64,000 bases of DNA, from assembly GCA_033220425.1 (NCBI GenBank), contig CM065650.1:682001-746000 (forward strand), written 5' to 3'. The notes beneath the pieces were generated by a model. That model was not told where the DNA came from. It worked only from the letters and a program-made list of their open reading frames with translations, and did not search any database. Source of the DNA: Lepraria neglecta. Its lineage: Eukaryota > Ascomycota > Lecanoromycetes > Lecanorales > Stereocaulaceae. Position 1 is the stretch's first letter. Each line of letters opens with the position of its first letter. Below are positions 32,587-44,309 of the stretch, piece by piece. The translations under genes were made by a program, and so were the position numbers.

Positions 32587-33420
32587 TAGAATCGATACGG
32601 TGTTACGCGGAATCATGGTGGTAAAGGCTATGTCCTCACAGTTGATTGAGGGTGTTTTATGTGTTGCGGTATCTGGTATGTTCTTTGCTTTGGATAGTAC
32701 GTTGGTTAGTAGGTCGGAATGGTTCTTTCAATAAACGGCAAAACTTTGTGAGTGCTGTGGTAAGTTGGCGTTTGGCCCCAAGGTGCAGAAGCTCTGGAGG
32801 CAAATGTCTAATAGCATTTATATGGTTAACTTGTCGATATCCTATCATTCCGCAGCCATGCTCATCAGCTCAAGCTTGCTTGATAATGAGTTATATTGGT
32901 CATGTCATGCATGGCCCATGCAATCTCTAGCTCATTAGGACCTAACTCATATAGGCATATTGATGCCAGAACAAGAGGTTATCAGCGAAGTATTCTCTGC
33001 AATGCATAAGCTATTTAAAGTATGTTGATTCCAGGAAATGCAATGTGTGACGATCTGCCGGCGGCAGGAAGCCGCCTTGGGGCGGCGCTACTGCAAAACG
33101 TCAGCCACTAGGGTTTGACGACAGATTCCATTGACCAGAAGGGAAACCACGAAAATCACTACATAAGGCTGCCAATTCAACTTCATCCAATTTTGTATGG
33201 GCCAACATCATCATTATGATACGTCGTGGATATTCTCAGGACTGAGAGCTCTGTTTTAGGGCCTCCCACCAGCATAACACATCCCGCCTACCACTCTTCC
33301 CCCGCATGTCGTTGCCTACGCAAACGCCGCCTTCTATAACTAAATGTACTCAGAGCGCGCTACAATTGTAGTCTTACACCCACAATATTCCTCCATCTAA
33401 CTCTACATTGGTCCGCCGCG
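32587..33420. other. Intergenic, 0.83 kb
   Basis: The 3' region of the Cys-rich gene and promoter of the F-box-like gene. No repeat or RNA gene was recognised. The last 150 bp before 33421 is pyrimidine-rich and probably the leader of the next gene. Confidence 0.45.
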
Positions 33421-35363
33421 ATGATCGAAGATCGCAATGACCGCTCAATCAGCATACCCACGACCCCCATACCACGATCCTTGACCAAATCGACCCCACG
33501 CGCTTTGACCGTCAAGCCTCCAGCACTCAAGCTGAGATCTAGGAATCAGACAGAAGATGACATATCCGTACAGTCTCTGACTCAGGGCAATGATATAAGC
33601 GTCGAGCTCGAAGATCCTTTCCTCATACCGGTGACGCAGCCCGTGGAGCAGTCACAATGTCCCAAATCACATCTCGAAAACCTACCTCCAGAAATCTTAG
33701 AAGGGATAGTCGGTCATATCGTCGGTCATCTGGGTTCTGCAGCATCAGACCCGTCCGGTCCTCACCATGCGATACGCAATTGGAATGCCGTCATGAGGCA
33801 TCCAAGAAGGAAGAAATTGGCAGATATGGCTATTGTGTCATATACGTGGAGGAGGCTTATTCAGGAGAGAATCTACCGTCATAGTGAGATAGACATTCTC
33901 CCAACTTGCAAGAGCTACATGGCTAATCAAACCTTACAGTCAAGATACAAGGAACGAAAGGGGCGCTTGAGGAGTGCGGAGATTGGTTTCTGAAAAATGC
34001 CCACCTACAAGCGTACGTACGACACTTTGAGGTCCTCGTGCCAATATGGGACAAGAGGACCGGCCGAATCCAGCCACGCTTTACAATGGAGCCGCGCCCA
34101 GACGGTCAAACTACCCTTTTTCGCAACTTCCAAGAGCTCACGATTGGGTCTGACTGGACAGGAGAGCTCCAGGAGGCCACAATGGCTTTTCAGCTTACGT
34201 CTAAGAACGCAACATTGGATGAGATATTCGGGTGTGCACAAGTTCTCTTCCCATTCCTTTGCGCTCTCACGATCGAAGGTGGCCACTGCAAGCGCCCTCC
34301 GAAGGTTCGATACTTCCGCGAAGAGAAGCGTACGGATTCGCCTCCCAACCCATTTCTAAAGGAATTCATCCTCCCTCCTTATCTTGAGAGGGCTGTCAAT
34401 TCGAGGAACCTTACTCTATCTCTGCCTGAGTTCTATATGCCGCCGGGGGACCCTCAACTACTCACGACCCAACACTCCAACACGATCTTTCTCCCACCGC
34501 CGCCATCACACAAACAATCTCAACTTTCTGCCCTCCCCAATACCAAGACTCTTATCCTCAAAGGCGCCTGGAACATAATCCGCTCGCCTGCCGACTTTTC
34601 TACGCTAGCCTCGGCTCTGCCTTTCCTTCGTGAATTCCACTGCACCTACCACAAGCCAAAGACGGGAGCCTACAAAGCAATTTGTGACTCCCTCAAGTAC
34701 GACTTCCCTCCAACAATCACCCACCTCAATCTCTGCCTTGAAGGCCTCTACACAAAGAATGCTTCCTCCCTTAAGAAATGGCGGAAACTGTATCCCGAAT
34801 ACCACATGTGCAGGAATATCGGCGCGGTAGCACCCCAGCTCGAATCGCTGACCTACACCGGCCGAGTGTGTGGCGCACTATTCTCCACGGCCGTCAAAGC
34901 AGCAGACGAATCGCGTGGAGGTTGCACTCGCCTCAAATCAATCGATGTTGTGGTCAACAACGTGTGCCGCGACCCATGCTCTCACGACGATGGTACGGGC
35001 ATTCACAACTGGCCCTTCATTCAAGCTTTCGAAGCGCTGGTCCTGCAAGCAGTGCGCTCATTGCAGACTTACACAGCCCTCAAGAACATACGGATTCGTT
35101 TCATCGATCTCGATAGCCCGGCCCCACTACTCAATCCAATGTTCCATCTAGAGGGTGATAAAGCGTGGGGCTTCTGGAGCGATGAGATCCTAAGAATACT
35201 ACGGGAGGCCAGACCACAGGTGCAGTTCGGCATAACCTCGAGAATGACGATGGACGAAGAGTCGGTGAATCTAGTGAACGAATTTAACGAGGCGGGGAAA
35301 TATCGGAGTATGAATGTTGAGTACTATAGAGCGATGGCGCAGGCTGGTGCATTCGGGCTATAA
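33421..35363 (+). CDS. F-box-like fungal protein
   Basis: Exons 33421-33883 and 33940-35363 give 628 residues. After a Ser/Thr/Pro-rich N-terminus, residues about 78-115 read LENLPPEILEGIVGHIVGHL and later MAIVSYTWRRLIQERIYR, the layout of a fungal F-box (Leu-Pro-x-Glu-Ile followed by a conserved Trp/Arg helix), which would link substrates to an SCF ubiquitin ligase. The 56-nt intron joins ..IYRH to IKIQGTKGALEECGDW. The long C-terminal part has regularly spaced Leu (FRNFQELTIGS, LSALPNTKTLILKGAWNI, ITHLNLCLEGLY, LESLTYTGRVCGAL), suggesting an LRR-like substrate domain. The target is unknown. It converges on the PIG-M gene. Confidence 0.75.
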
Positions 35364-35632
35364 CAGGCGTATGGAACGGTTCATGGTCAGGAGTCCTAAG
35401 GTACTAAATCGGTCCGACTTGCTGGGTTTTTGTTAATGTGGATGGAATGCGTGGTTGATACCCTGGTTTTCGAGAATGCATAAGGTGTAAAGATGGAGGG
35501 AATGAGATGAGAGATGCATGGATGATGGAGTTTCCTCTGGGTTTCTATATGCTCGATGTGCTATGTGCGATGATTCTCTGTCAAAGGCTTTTTCCATAAT
35601 GTAACAGACTACACTTGCTCAAGCATACCGAT

Positions 35633-37482
35633 CTATCTAACAACATTCTTCTCTTTCAAAGCCCTTCCCCCCGTGTTGTGGCTTGTTGCTGGTTTTCCTA
35701 TGGATTTGTTCCCAATATCAACAACAATGATCCCCAAAATCCAACAATTGACGGCGAAAAATGCTAGTCCTGCGGTGAAGAGACCGGGTATGAATTTGCT
35801 GAGGCCTAGGAATTCGAGTTCGTAGCCTTGTTGGAGCCAGAGAGCCTGGGCCTGACGTGAGCCAAAATGGTCTAGAGAGGGAAGAACGGGAGAGGGGACA
35901 TACCTGTGTTCCTACCCACAGAGCTGCTGCTGTCATACCCAGACGTGGCGAGGAGAGCAGGGATGAGTAGGGAAGGTAGAAGGGGAGGAGGATTGTGTAC
36001 CAGAGGAAATACTGTCGAGTAAATAGAGTTAATGAGTGAGAGCCCAAAATGAAAAAAAAAACCAAGCAAAATCACGCCACGACAACTCTGCACATTTTTA
36101 AAGCACAGCCCATGATGACTTGCGTTTTTCCGCATATCAATAAGCTTTACAAGGAGAAAATTGTATAATAGATTATCCCAGTCGTGGTCTTGGCACCTCG
36201 TCTCCCACCCGGAGAAAAATTGCAAAAACATACAGCAGTCAGTATTCGCTGGTCGTCACCGACCCAACTACTAATTGACCGATCTGAAACTTGTCTTTGG
36301 CAGAGCGGACGGGATGCCGATTATTCTTCAGTCTGTGGCCGTATGTACTGGGGGTGGTCCTATTCTAATATATATTGCGGAAATGATGAGATGCGCCCCT
36401 GAAAAATCACTCCTTTGGTAGCTGAAGAGATTGAAACGACAAATCAGAAGTATAGAATATGGTTTCTTACGTACCTGACTCGTGCACACTTTGTTAAAAG
36501 CCACAAAGGCGAATGTCTGAGCTAGCATCGTGCCTGCGAGGTCCTTCTTCGCAAGCGCGAGAGGAATGAAGATGGCGCTGAGAGCGAGCTGTGGTAGAAA
36601 GGCGAGAGACTCAAACTGAAGGCCTGTTTCTCGTGGGCTGGCAGACGAGAGATGAAGTAGGGTGTTATACGGTGAGAAGTTGTGCCGATGGTCGATGCGC
36701 TTTAAGTGGTGTAGAAATGTGTGGGTTAGGAAGGGCGTTGAGTAGATGGCGTACATGATGATGTTGAGAGCACTGAAGGTGGTGAGAGAAGACATGAGGA
36801 GTGTAAGTCGATTTGGCGTGATGAATGCTTTTAATTGTTGTAGGAATGAAGTTGGTGACGAATCTTTAGCCGATGAGACCGTCTCCCTCTTGCTGTCGTC
36901 TGGCGATGGTTCCAAATACCAGACAATCGAGATCCCATAGATGAACGGATAAATCTTGAAATGCACGGCCAATCCCAGCAGCACACCCGCCATGGTAATC
37001 CTTCGACTCAAAACTGCCCACAGCAGCGCCACGACCATGACGCCCAGCAATCCCTCGGAACTCCCCCTAGTACTGATCGTGGCAACCATTGGATTCAAGA
37101 GCCAAATACTCGCAAACTTCAGCGCGCGTTCAATCCTCATATTCCCTCCAGCAGGCGACTTCAGCATGAGAACAATAAGCCATCCGGCAACGATATCAGC
37201 GAGAGCAAATAGAACTTTCCCGAACGAAAACCATGTGGGTCCAGGCCATGCTGTTGGGACGAGAAGCCATGCTAGTAAGGGCGTATAGCGGTAGGTTTCT
37301 CGATTGTATGGGGAGTATCCATGGGAAACATAGCGCGCAGCGTCTGTGAAGACGAAGTAGTCGATGTCGGTGTACGGAAGTGGAGAGTATTTGTCTTGGA
37401 GGAGGCCATATAACAAGAGGACTACGCGGAGAATAATTGCGGATGTAAAGACATATGTTGGATTGAAGAATGAAGAAGGCAT
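35633..37482 (-). CDS. GPI14: GPI mannosyltransferase 1, PIG-M/Gpi14
   Basis: ER membrane enzyme adding the first mannose (alpha-1,4) to the GPI precursor from dolichol-phosphate mannose. Exons 36475-37482, 35904-36011 and 35633-35851 give 444 residues, close to the family norm. The lumenal DxD motif is in PYTDIDYFVFTDAARYV, followed by SPYNRETYRYTPLLAWLLVP, IERALKFASIWLLNPMVATI, GLAVHFKIYPFIYGISIVWY and HRHNFSPYNTLLHL, all typical of PIG-M. Across the first splice, FNKVCTSQYFLWYTILLPFY is continuous, so the first intron is 463 nt, long for this region. About ten membrane segments are visible. The C-terminus is short and basic. Confidence 0.94.
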
Positions 37483-37863
37483 ATTGAAAGGGTTTCAGGG
37501 GTTGTTTACTTTTTCATAGGAAGCAGATAGGAAAATGCCATCAGTATCTTGAAAAAATCGACGCCACTTTACACGTCCACCCCTATATCAAAGAATTTTC
37601 CGGAGAATTATTACAATTGCGGTGTTATTGGGAACACAGGAGGAACCAATAGAGACTTTGGTACCTTGATAAGGCTGAAAAATGCAGGGGTCTTAGAGCC
37701 TCGGCCGAGCCCCGGAACGCTAGGAATGGATAGAACGCCCAACATGTTCAACAATTCAGACAGCGCTGCCCTCACTTGACTCGTATGCTCGCTCAGACGA
37801 GCTCAGGAAGTATGAGTGCTTCAGTACAACCCACTCCCCAACTTCCGCCCTCTCAAAGATGCC

Positions 37864-40800
37864 ATGTCTTCACAGTCTAGCGGCCCGGGACCGTTGGCTT
37901 CAACTCCTTCACGGCTGTCCGCCTCGTCCTCCTCGAACGCCAATGACGCCTCTACAGTAGGCGCAGGCAGAGATTCCGTCCCGCTGACTGGTCAGCTCTC
38001 TCACGGTGTTACTGGAGATTTGCCAACTGGGAACGCGGTAGCAGCCCACGATGAGCCGCAATATCGAAGGCATAAGCCAAGGAGCTCGGGAGGATTCCTT
38101 CTGCAGACGACCCCTGCCCCTGCCTCAAATCCCAGACATGCTCGACACACAGAACCAGACATCAGTGAGAACGCGCGAGGCAAGCGGAAGGCTGAAGAGG
38201 GGGACATTATCATACCAAAGCGTAAAAGCGCTCGCCACAGACATCGTCGGAAGCCATCACTTGGAAGCTCCCCTCTAGCTACAGAGGTAGTCAATGTTCA
38301 GCCTTCGGATGACGCGGAGGGTGGTGGAGGACCTGATACCAACAAACGCTCGTCAATACGATCGACTACAGGGCAAAACACACGCTCTGGACTCACTAGC
38401 AACGGAAGCTCTACAGAGTCAACATCTATGATGGAAGACACAAGGCAGCAGAACAGGAGAAGTGCCATTGGCCTCGATACGGACCCCGCCCAGATCGTCA
38501 ACCTTGCGCTGAACCTCAGCGAAAGCCGCAGAAGAAATTTTAGCAGTGGTAGTCTCCTCGCACCTCGGGATAATATCGGAACGAGACGTCTTATCTCATC
38601 AAGCCTGCCATCACCTGGACTGCCCATCAATTCTGGCGGCGGAAGTCTGCGCCAGCATCTACAGCAGCAACGGCAAGTCTCAAGAAATGTGTCACCAAGG
38701 TCAGGCAGGTCTGGTGGTGGCAAAGGAGCGGAATCACCAGCGTCACAGAGGGAAAAAGCCGGTAATCGACAGCCCACTATATTATCTAATTTCGAAGTTG
38801 GAATGAACGAGGATATCGTCTTCAACGAGTCCGATGCTACCCTATCGCGAGCAGAGAAGGCAAGAGTGGCGTTTGAGCTGTCCTACGAATACAGAAGACT
38901 GCTGCAATATCTACCGGTGCTACCAGTGCCTTCTAAGAACAGGCCCGGCACGAGCAAGGCCGCGGCGAAGCCCCAGGCATATCCCGCTCAAGGGTTGGGA
39001 AGGGTCTACAATCCTCTACAGTACATTCGAAATAGAAAATTGCGTATCCGCGAACGGGGGCCATTGGATGCTGAGGGCGATGGCTGGAATAACATTGATA
39101 ACGTAAGGGCTTGGGTTGACACAGTGGCGAATGGGCGAGAAGATGGCATATCTCGGGTCGATAGACGCTTCCCATTGCCACCATTTGAGAAATCACCAAC
39201 CGGGCCTCCAGAAATGGACGACTTGCAAGCTCATAAAAAGTCTCACCATACAGATCCACAAGCCAAGAAACTAGGCAGGCCTCGGATGGACTGGATAGTC
39301 ACGCCTTGGGACCTGCTCGCTGACGCAAACTGGATACATCAAGAAGACAATGTCACGCGCATAGAAGATGCCATCGGCAACAAATTCGTGCTGAGAAAGG
39401 ATTCTGTTAGCGAAGACCTGCCAAGGACGAGCAAGGATTCCACAAGAGGGCCAGTTCGTAAGCCTGAAGGTCTTCTGAGGCACATCAACTCATCGCCCGA
39501 AAGACTTCGAGCTTCGTTCGAAAGCTTCCGGACTGATTCTAAGGAGCGCGATCGTCGACGGCGGGAGGAGCATGAACCTAAATCGCCGATCTCTGATGAC
39601 GATGGCTCCTTGCGTAGAGGTAGATGGCCCAAGAAATTCGTTCGGCCCCGGAGTCCATCGACTTCGGACGAGTCCCACCATGACAAGCGGCGCGTGCACA
39701 AACGAGGTCGTGATCATCTTGATAGTCGGGACGACCTTGATCATGCGGCATTGGAAAAGCGAATGAATGATATGCTCGCAAAGGAAGCCAAAGATAAGCC
39801 CGAGACCGTTAAAGATGTGGATGAGCAAGCCACAAAAGAGGCAGCGCCCCAGCTCAGTCAACCTAATCATGGTTTAGCCAATGGGCAGATTTCTCAGACT
39901 GCAAAGCGTCGCCCAAGCACCCCACAGCGGATGAAAACGGACATGCCAGCCTCAGAGAAACGCCAAACTCCCCTAAGGGCGAGTTTCGACGAACAAAGGC
40001 TTCACCACTACCGCATGTCCTCAGATGACTTCGAATCGACTGCACCTAATTCCCCAACAGCGGCTAGATTCGTCCCGAGTATAGCCATTAATTTGTCACC
40101 TCCAGCAAGCCCACCGAACTCCGCAGTGTCGCCCAAGAAGACGCTACCTGGCCGAATAGGCTCCTTCCGAAGGAATCGATCTCGAAGTGTTAATAGAAGA
40201 CCAGTCAGTGAGAACGACGCGGCCGTCGATTCTGGCACTTCGACGGACATATCGCGACAAACGACCAATGAATCACATCTCCCCAGCAGACTACAAAGGG
40301 AACTCTCGAGAGACCCAGCTAATGGACTGCTATCTCCAATCAAGACCGATACAGGGATAAACAAACATCGACCTTTAGAAGGCAAGTATATCAAAAGTAT
40401 CAAAGATGCAAACGATTCAAGATTCCGAGGTCTCTTCAAAGGCGGCAGAATTGCAGAGCTCGTTGGCAACGAAGTTTCCAGAGTTGGCGATATGCTCTGG
40501 AAAAAGGACAGCAGCAACGCTGTTTCTCAGATTAACTCTTCAGCGTCGAGCCTCGTATCCGAAGATTCCGATGTGGATGATGGGGACGTGAGCGGATTGG
40601 ATAATAGCCCGAAGGACAATCTTTCTCGGACCACAACCAACAATGAAGGCTCAGGAAAAGTATCGCAGACATCTACTAATAGCGAGAAGCCAAAGTACTA
40701 TATGAGTAATCTTCCAAGCTTTCGATCGCCATTTAGCAAAGATGAACAATCTCCCAGGCCCACCAAAGCCTCTACGGAGCATGATCATATCACACGTCAG

Positions 40801-41766
40801 CAGATAGCTCAACGTGAAAGGGGAAGGTCAAGCAGATTTGATCGCCTTGCGCCACCAAAGATTGATATGAGAGGTATATCTCCCTCATCGTCTCAATCCC
40901 CTTCGCCAGGTCGTTCGCATCTCCAAGTCAACTACGAGGATGACTCTCGTCAGGGCAGTAGAAGTCGCTCGGGCCAGCGAGTACGCAGCGCGGATAGAAG
41001 GCTTAATGCAATGTTAGCAATCCCTGGTAGAGTCGTTGGTGGTCCAACACCGACGGGTCTATCAAGCCTGGAAAGCCGCCCACAAGGTTCAAAGGGGCGC
41101 CCAGACATGGAAGGCAAGCGGCAATGGAGCATCGCTGATCGAGGTGTTTCTGCTGTGCAAGAAAGTATCACGAAACGCGATATTGCACGTGTCCGAGCAC
41201 TGCTGCTCTCCTCTGGGGTCAAAGCCAATGAGATCTCGCGGCGCGCGGAAGAGATACCGGAGACGCCTTCCCCTTTTCTTCAAGACCTTATGGACGTGTT
41301 GAGAGGCCCAGTCCCTCAAGTCGCTCGATCACAGGAACGTGTTATAGCAGCACGGATTCTAGTCAGCAACATAGAGATGACTACCCAAGAACTAAAGGAT
41401 GCGGCAGAACAGTTCTCCGAAAACACTGTTGAGAAGCTGCATGACGAGATCAAAGCCATCGACGAGCGCGTTACATACAAGCTGACGCCTCTCGTGCGTG
41501 CTTCTGCCGATGATGCAGATGCTTTCAGCACTGAGCTTACTACTACACATACCCTTGCTGTCAAGCAATTGAATGACAGTGTGGACAGCATCTTACGGCG
41601 ACGGCGGCGCAGGCTGAGATGGGTTCGAAGAGGAGGCTGGGCAATGCTCGAATGGACTCTACTTGGTATCATGTGGATGATATGGTTTTTAGTGGTAATA
41701 GTACGCCTGGTACGAGCCGTTATTGGAGGCTTTGTGGGAGCCGTGAGGTGGCTTTTCTGGCTATAA
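37864..41766 (+). CDS. Large protein with C-terminal membrane anchor, unknown function
   Basis: One exon of 1,300 residues from the ATG at 37864 (MSSQSSGPGPLAS); the open frame starts a little earlier without an ATG. The first 340 residues are Ser/Arg/Gly-rich and disordered. A more conserved-looking segment follows (ARVAFELSYEYRRLLQYLPV, VYNPLQYIRNRKLRIRERGP, DGWNNIDNVRAWVDTVA and DWIVTPWDLLADANWIHQED), then a long Ser/Lys/Asp-rich linker with FRGLFKGGRIAELVGNEVSR. The last 200 residues are helical and end in a hydrophobic hairpin (MLEWTLLGIMWMIWFLVVIV then AVIGGFVGAVRWLFWL). I have the impression of similar proteins across filamentous ascomycetes but cannot name the family. A tail-anchored ER or nuclear-envelope protein would fit. 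Confidence 0.8.
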   Translation: MSSQSSGPGPLASTPSRLSASSSSNANDASTVGAGRDSVPLTGQLSHGVTGDLPTGNAVAAHDEPQYRRHKPRSSGGFLLQTTPAPASNPRHARHTEPDISENARGKRKAEEGDIIIPKRKSARHRHRRKPSLGSSPLATEVVNVQPSDDAEGGGGPDTNKRSSIRSTTGQNTRSGLTSNGSSTESTSMMEDTRQQNRRSAIGLDTDPAQIVNLALNLSESRRRNFSSGSLLAPRDNIGTRRLISSSLPSPGLPINSGGGSLRQHLQQQRQVSRNVSPRSGRSGGGKGAESPASQREKAGNRQPTILSNFEVGMNEDIVFNESDATLSRAEKARVAFELSYEYRRLLQYLPVLPVPSKNRPGTSKAAAKPQAYPAQGLGRVYNPLQYIRNRKLRIRERGPLDAEGDGWNNIDNVRAWVDTVANGREDGISRVDRRFPLPPFEKSPTGPPEMDDLQAHKKSHHTDPQAKKLGRPRMDWIVTPWDLLADANWIHQEDNVTRIEDAIGNKFVLRKDSVSEDLPRTSKDSTRGPVRKPEGLLRHINSSPERLRASFESFRTDSKERDRRRREEHEPKSPISDDDGSLRRGRWPKKFVRPRSPSTSDESHHDKRRVHKRGRDHLDSRDDLDHAALEKRMNDMLAKEAKDKPETVKDVDEQATKEAAPQLSQPNHGLANGQISQTAKRRPSTPQRMKTDMPASEKRQTPLRASFDEQRLHHYRMSSDDFESTAPNSPTAARFVPSIAINLSPPASPPNSAVSPKKTLPGRIGSFRRNRSRSVNRRPVSENDAAVDSGTSTDISRQTTNESHLPSRLQRELSRDPANGLLSPIKTDTGINKHRPLEGKYIKSIKDANDSRFRGLFKGGRIAELVGNEVSRVGDMLWKKDSSNAVSQINSSASSLVSEDSDVDDGDVSGLDNSPKDNLSRTTTNNEGSGKVSQTSTNSEKPKYYMSNLPSFRSPFSKDEQSPRPTKASTEHDHITRQQIAQRERGRSSRFDRLAPPKIDMRGISPSSSQSPSPGRSHLQVNYEDDSRQGSRSRSGQRVRSADRRLNAMLAIPGRVVGGPTPTGLSSLESRPQGSKGRPDMEGKRQWSIADRGVSAVQESITKRDIARVRALLLSSGVKANEISRRAEEIPETPSPFLQDLMDVLRGPVPQVARSQERVIAARILVSNIEMTTQELKDAAEQFSENTVEKLHDEIKAIDERVTYKLTPLVRASADDADAFSTELTTTHTLAVKQLNDSVDSILRRRRRRLRWVRRGGWAMLEWTLLGIMWMIWFLVVIVRLVRAVIGGFVGAVRWLFWL

Positions 41767-42044
41767 ATATTGCCATGCTAGTTGAATTCCCGTTCTTCGT
41801 CGAGCGTTCTAGCGAGCATAGATGGCGTTACGATACCAATACAGTATATAGCGATTGACGTACTTTATACAAGAGATTAGAGTAGCATCCGCCTTGATCC
41901 CCAAAATGCTTTGTCTTGGCATTGCTAACCGGAAATAACTTCTTCCGCTAGCGCGGCTTGAACAACAGGGCAGGAGCTTCTTGGAACTTTTCTGACAGCT
42001 CTCCACCAAGCCCCGCGCCTTCGTCTGGGAGTGCTGCACGCACT

Positions 42045-44309
42045 ATGCTGCGTCGGCCTTTACCGCTTGCTAGACAAGCCTTTGGAAGACCAATTGGGTC
42101 TGCAGCCAGGATTCAATGGCCCGCAACGCGCCAGAATCCCAGGATTCTCCAGGTACGTATTTTCGCAAAGACACAGGTTTCAACAAACGCTCTAACCGTC
42201 GTTTTACAGAGAAATTACGCAGACTCGAAGTCATTGGACCCTAACACCAAGCCTAGCATTCATGATTCGAACACAATTGTCCTCCCTGGGACCCAGAGTA
42301 CTACAGCGAAAAACCCTCAACCACCTCCGCCCGGCCCTGTCTTATCTGCATCGCCTACAGCCCAACCCGCAAAGCCATCCTCGGAGACAAAAATACCACC
42401 TCAGAGTGCTCCGCTCATTCCCCCAGCTCCTCCGGGAGGCAACGTCCAGACGGCCCCACCCACATCAATTCCCCCTACCCAAGGCGTAAATCCTAGCCCT
42501 GCAACAGCACCTCCGGGAGGCAACACGCCGACTACAAGCGCGGCTCCTCCTCCACCGCCACCACCGCCTCCCCCAAAGCGAAAGTCAAGATGGTTCCGGA
42601 AGACTCTACAGGCTTTCGTCATCCTGACTATCCTTGGCTACGCTGGAGGCACGTACTATTCTCTTCTTTCAGATAACTTCCACGATTTCTTTACGGAGTA
42701 TGTACCATTTGGCGAAGATGCAGTTCTCTACTTCGAAGAACGGGAATTCCGGAAACGCTTCCCGCGGCTTACCAATCCTACCAATCGACCACCGACAGAC
42801 ACGAGCAATAAGATCACAATACCAAGTAAGAGTGGGGTGTCGTGGAAGATTGCTGGGGAGGAACATCAGGGAAGCGACCTACAGACTAGAGGCAGACATA
42901 TGAGTGCTTTGGATGCAAATAAAGACGGTGGGACTAAAGCGGACCACGCCCAACAGAGTCCCTCTGGTGCTACAGGCGCTGAGAAGACAAAAGGAATAGA
43001 GCAGGCGAAGAAAGATGCGCCTCCAGCACCGAAGCCCAAACCCGTGGAGGAGAAGCCCAAACCGGCTGCTCCACCACCTCCAAAAGAGCCAGAGAAGCCA
43101 GCTCCTAAGCCGGATCCCAAACCAACAGCAAGCCCAAAGAAAGATACAGATAGACTACCGGAAGTCAATGAGCCCAGCAGATATATGCCCATACAGCCTA
43201 TCGACCCATTGAAGATCAAGAATGCCGATGAGCCTCTCGTGCAAGATTTAGCGAATATTGTCAACGACATTATCACTGTGGTGAACGGCGATAGTCCACA
43301 TAAATACGCTTCCACAATTGGTAAAGCCAAGTCTGAGCTTGCAAATGTCGGCTCGAGGATAATGTCACTCAAGCAAGCGGAGAAGCAGGCTGCGGAAGAG
43401 AAGATCAAATCCACCCAAAGAGAGTTCGACAATGCTGCAAGAGAGCTTGTAAGGCGACTTGAGGAGGAAATGAGAGATCAAGAAGGCAGATGGAAAGACG
43501 AATTCGAATCAGAACGCGCGAAGATTTCGCAATCCTACCAAGAGCGCCTCAAGACGGAAACAGAACATGCCCAACGTTTATCTGAGCAGCGCCTCCGCAA
43601 CGAACTGCTGGAGCAGGCCGTAGCAATGAAGAAGCAATTCCTCTCCGAAGTCACGGACCGCGTGGAAACTGAACGCAACGGCCGCCTCTCCAAGCTTTCT
43701 GACCTCTCCTCCAGTATCTCTGAGCTAGAGAAGCTCACTGCAGACTGGAACTCTGTCATTGACGCGAACCTAAAAACTCAGCATCTCCAAGTCGCCGTTG
43801 AAGCTGTACGGTCGGGTCTCGAAACGGCGGATCGCCCTCGACCTTTCATTAAGGAACTGGCCGCGCTCAAAGAAATAGCTTCCGACGACGCCATCGTCAA
43901 TGCCGCCATCGGCTCCATAAATCCCACAGCCTACCAACGCGGCGTCCCCACCTCCGCTCAACTGATCGACCGCTTCCGCCGCGTAGCAGCCGAAGTCAGG
44001 AAAGCGAGCCTCCTACCTGAAGACGCCGGGGTAGCGAGCCACGCAGCAAGCTTTGTGCTGAGTAAATTTCTTTTCAAGAAGAAAGGCATGACAGTAGGCG
44101 ACGACGTTGAGAGCATACTCACACGAACTGAAACGCTGCTGGAAGAAGGTAATTTAGACGAAGCAGCAAGGGAAATGAATACGTTGGAAGGATGGGCGAA
44201 GACGCTGAGTTGGGATTGGCTGAATGAGTGTAGAAGGGTGCTGGAGGTGAGGCAGGCCATGGATGTTATTGCTACGGAGGCGAGGCTGGAGGGGTTGAAG
44301 GTCGATTGA
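42045..44309 (+). CDS. MIC60: MICOS complex subunit MIC60 (mitofilin)
   Basis: Core of the MICOS complex that shapes crista junctions in the mitochondrial inner membrane. Exons 42045-42152 and 42210-44309 give 735 residues; the 57-nt intron is a multiple of three and open, so it could be missed. The presequence is Arg-rich (MLRRPLPLARQAFGRPIGSA). After a Pro-rich stretch with ten Pro in a row comes the membrane segment FVILTILGYAGGTYYSLLSD followed by FFTEYVPFGEDAVLYFEERE, typical of fungal Mic60. A Pro/Lys linker leads to a long coiled coil (RELVRRLEEEMRDQEGRWKD) and the C-terminal mitofilin domain (TAYQRGVPTSAQLIDRFRRV, LEEGNLDEAAREMNTLEGWA). No defects. Confidence 0.94.
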   Translation: MLRRPLPLARQAFGRPIGSAARIQWPATRQNPRILQVRIFAKTQVSTNALTVVLQRNYADSKSLDPNTKPSIHDSNTIVLPGTQSTTAKNPQPPPPGPVLSASPTAQPAKPSSETKIPPQSAPLIPPAPPGGNVQTAPPTSIPPTQGVNPSPATAPPGGNTPTTSAAPPPPPPPPPPKRKSRWFRKTLQAFVILTILGYAGGTYYSLLSDNFHDFFTEYVPFGEDAVLYFEEREFRKRFPRLTNPTNRPPTDTSNKITIPSKSGVSWKIAGEEHQGSDLQTRGRHMSALDANKDGGTKADHAQQSPSGATGAEKTKGIEQAKKDAPPAPKPKPVEEKPKPAAPPPPKEPEKPAPKPDPKPTASPKKDTDRLPEVNEPSRYMPIQPIDPLKIKNADEPLVQDLANIVNDIITVVNGDSPHKYASTIGKAKSELANVGSRIMSLKQAEKQAAEEKIKSTQREFDNAARELVRRLEEEMRDQEGRWKDEFESERAKISQSYQERLKTETEHAQRLSEQRLRNELLEQAVAMKKQFLSEVTDRVETERNGRLSKLSDLSSSISELEKLTADWNSVIDANLKTQHLQVAVEAVRSGLETADRPRPFIKELAALKEIASDDAIVNAAIGSINPTAYQRGVPTSAQLIDRFRRVAAEVRKASLLPEDAGVASHAASFVLSKFLFKKKGMTVGDDVESILTRTETLLEEGNLDEAAREMNTLEGWAKTLSWDWLNECRRVLEVRQAMDVIATEARLEGLKVD

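Noticed and set aside
38298-38825. Long antisense frames inside the 1,300-residue gene (also 39339-39701 and 40008-40517)
   Set aside because: Shadows of a Ser/Arg-rich coding strand.
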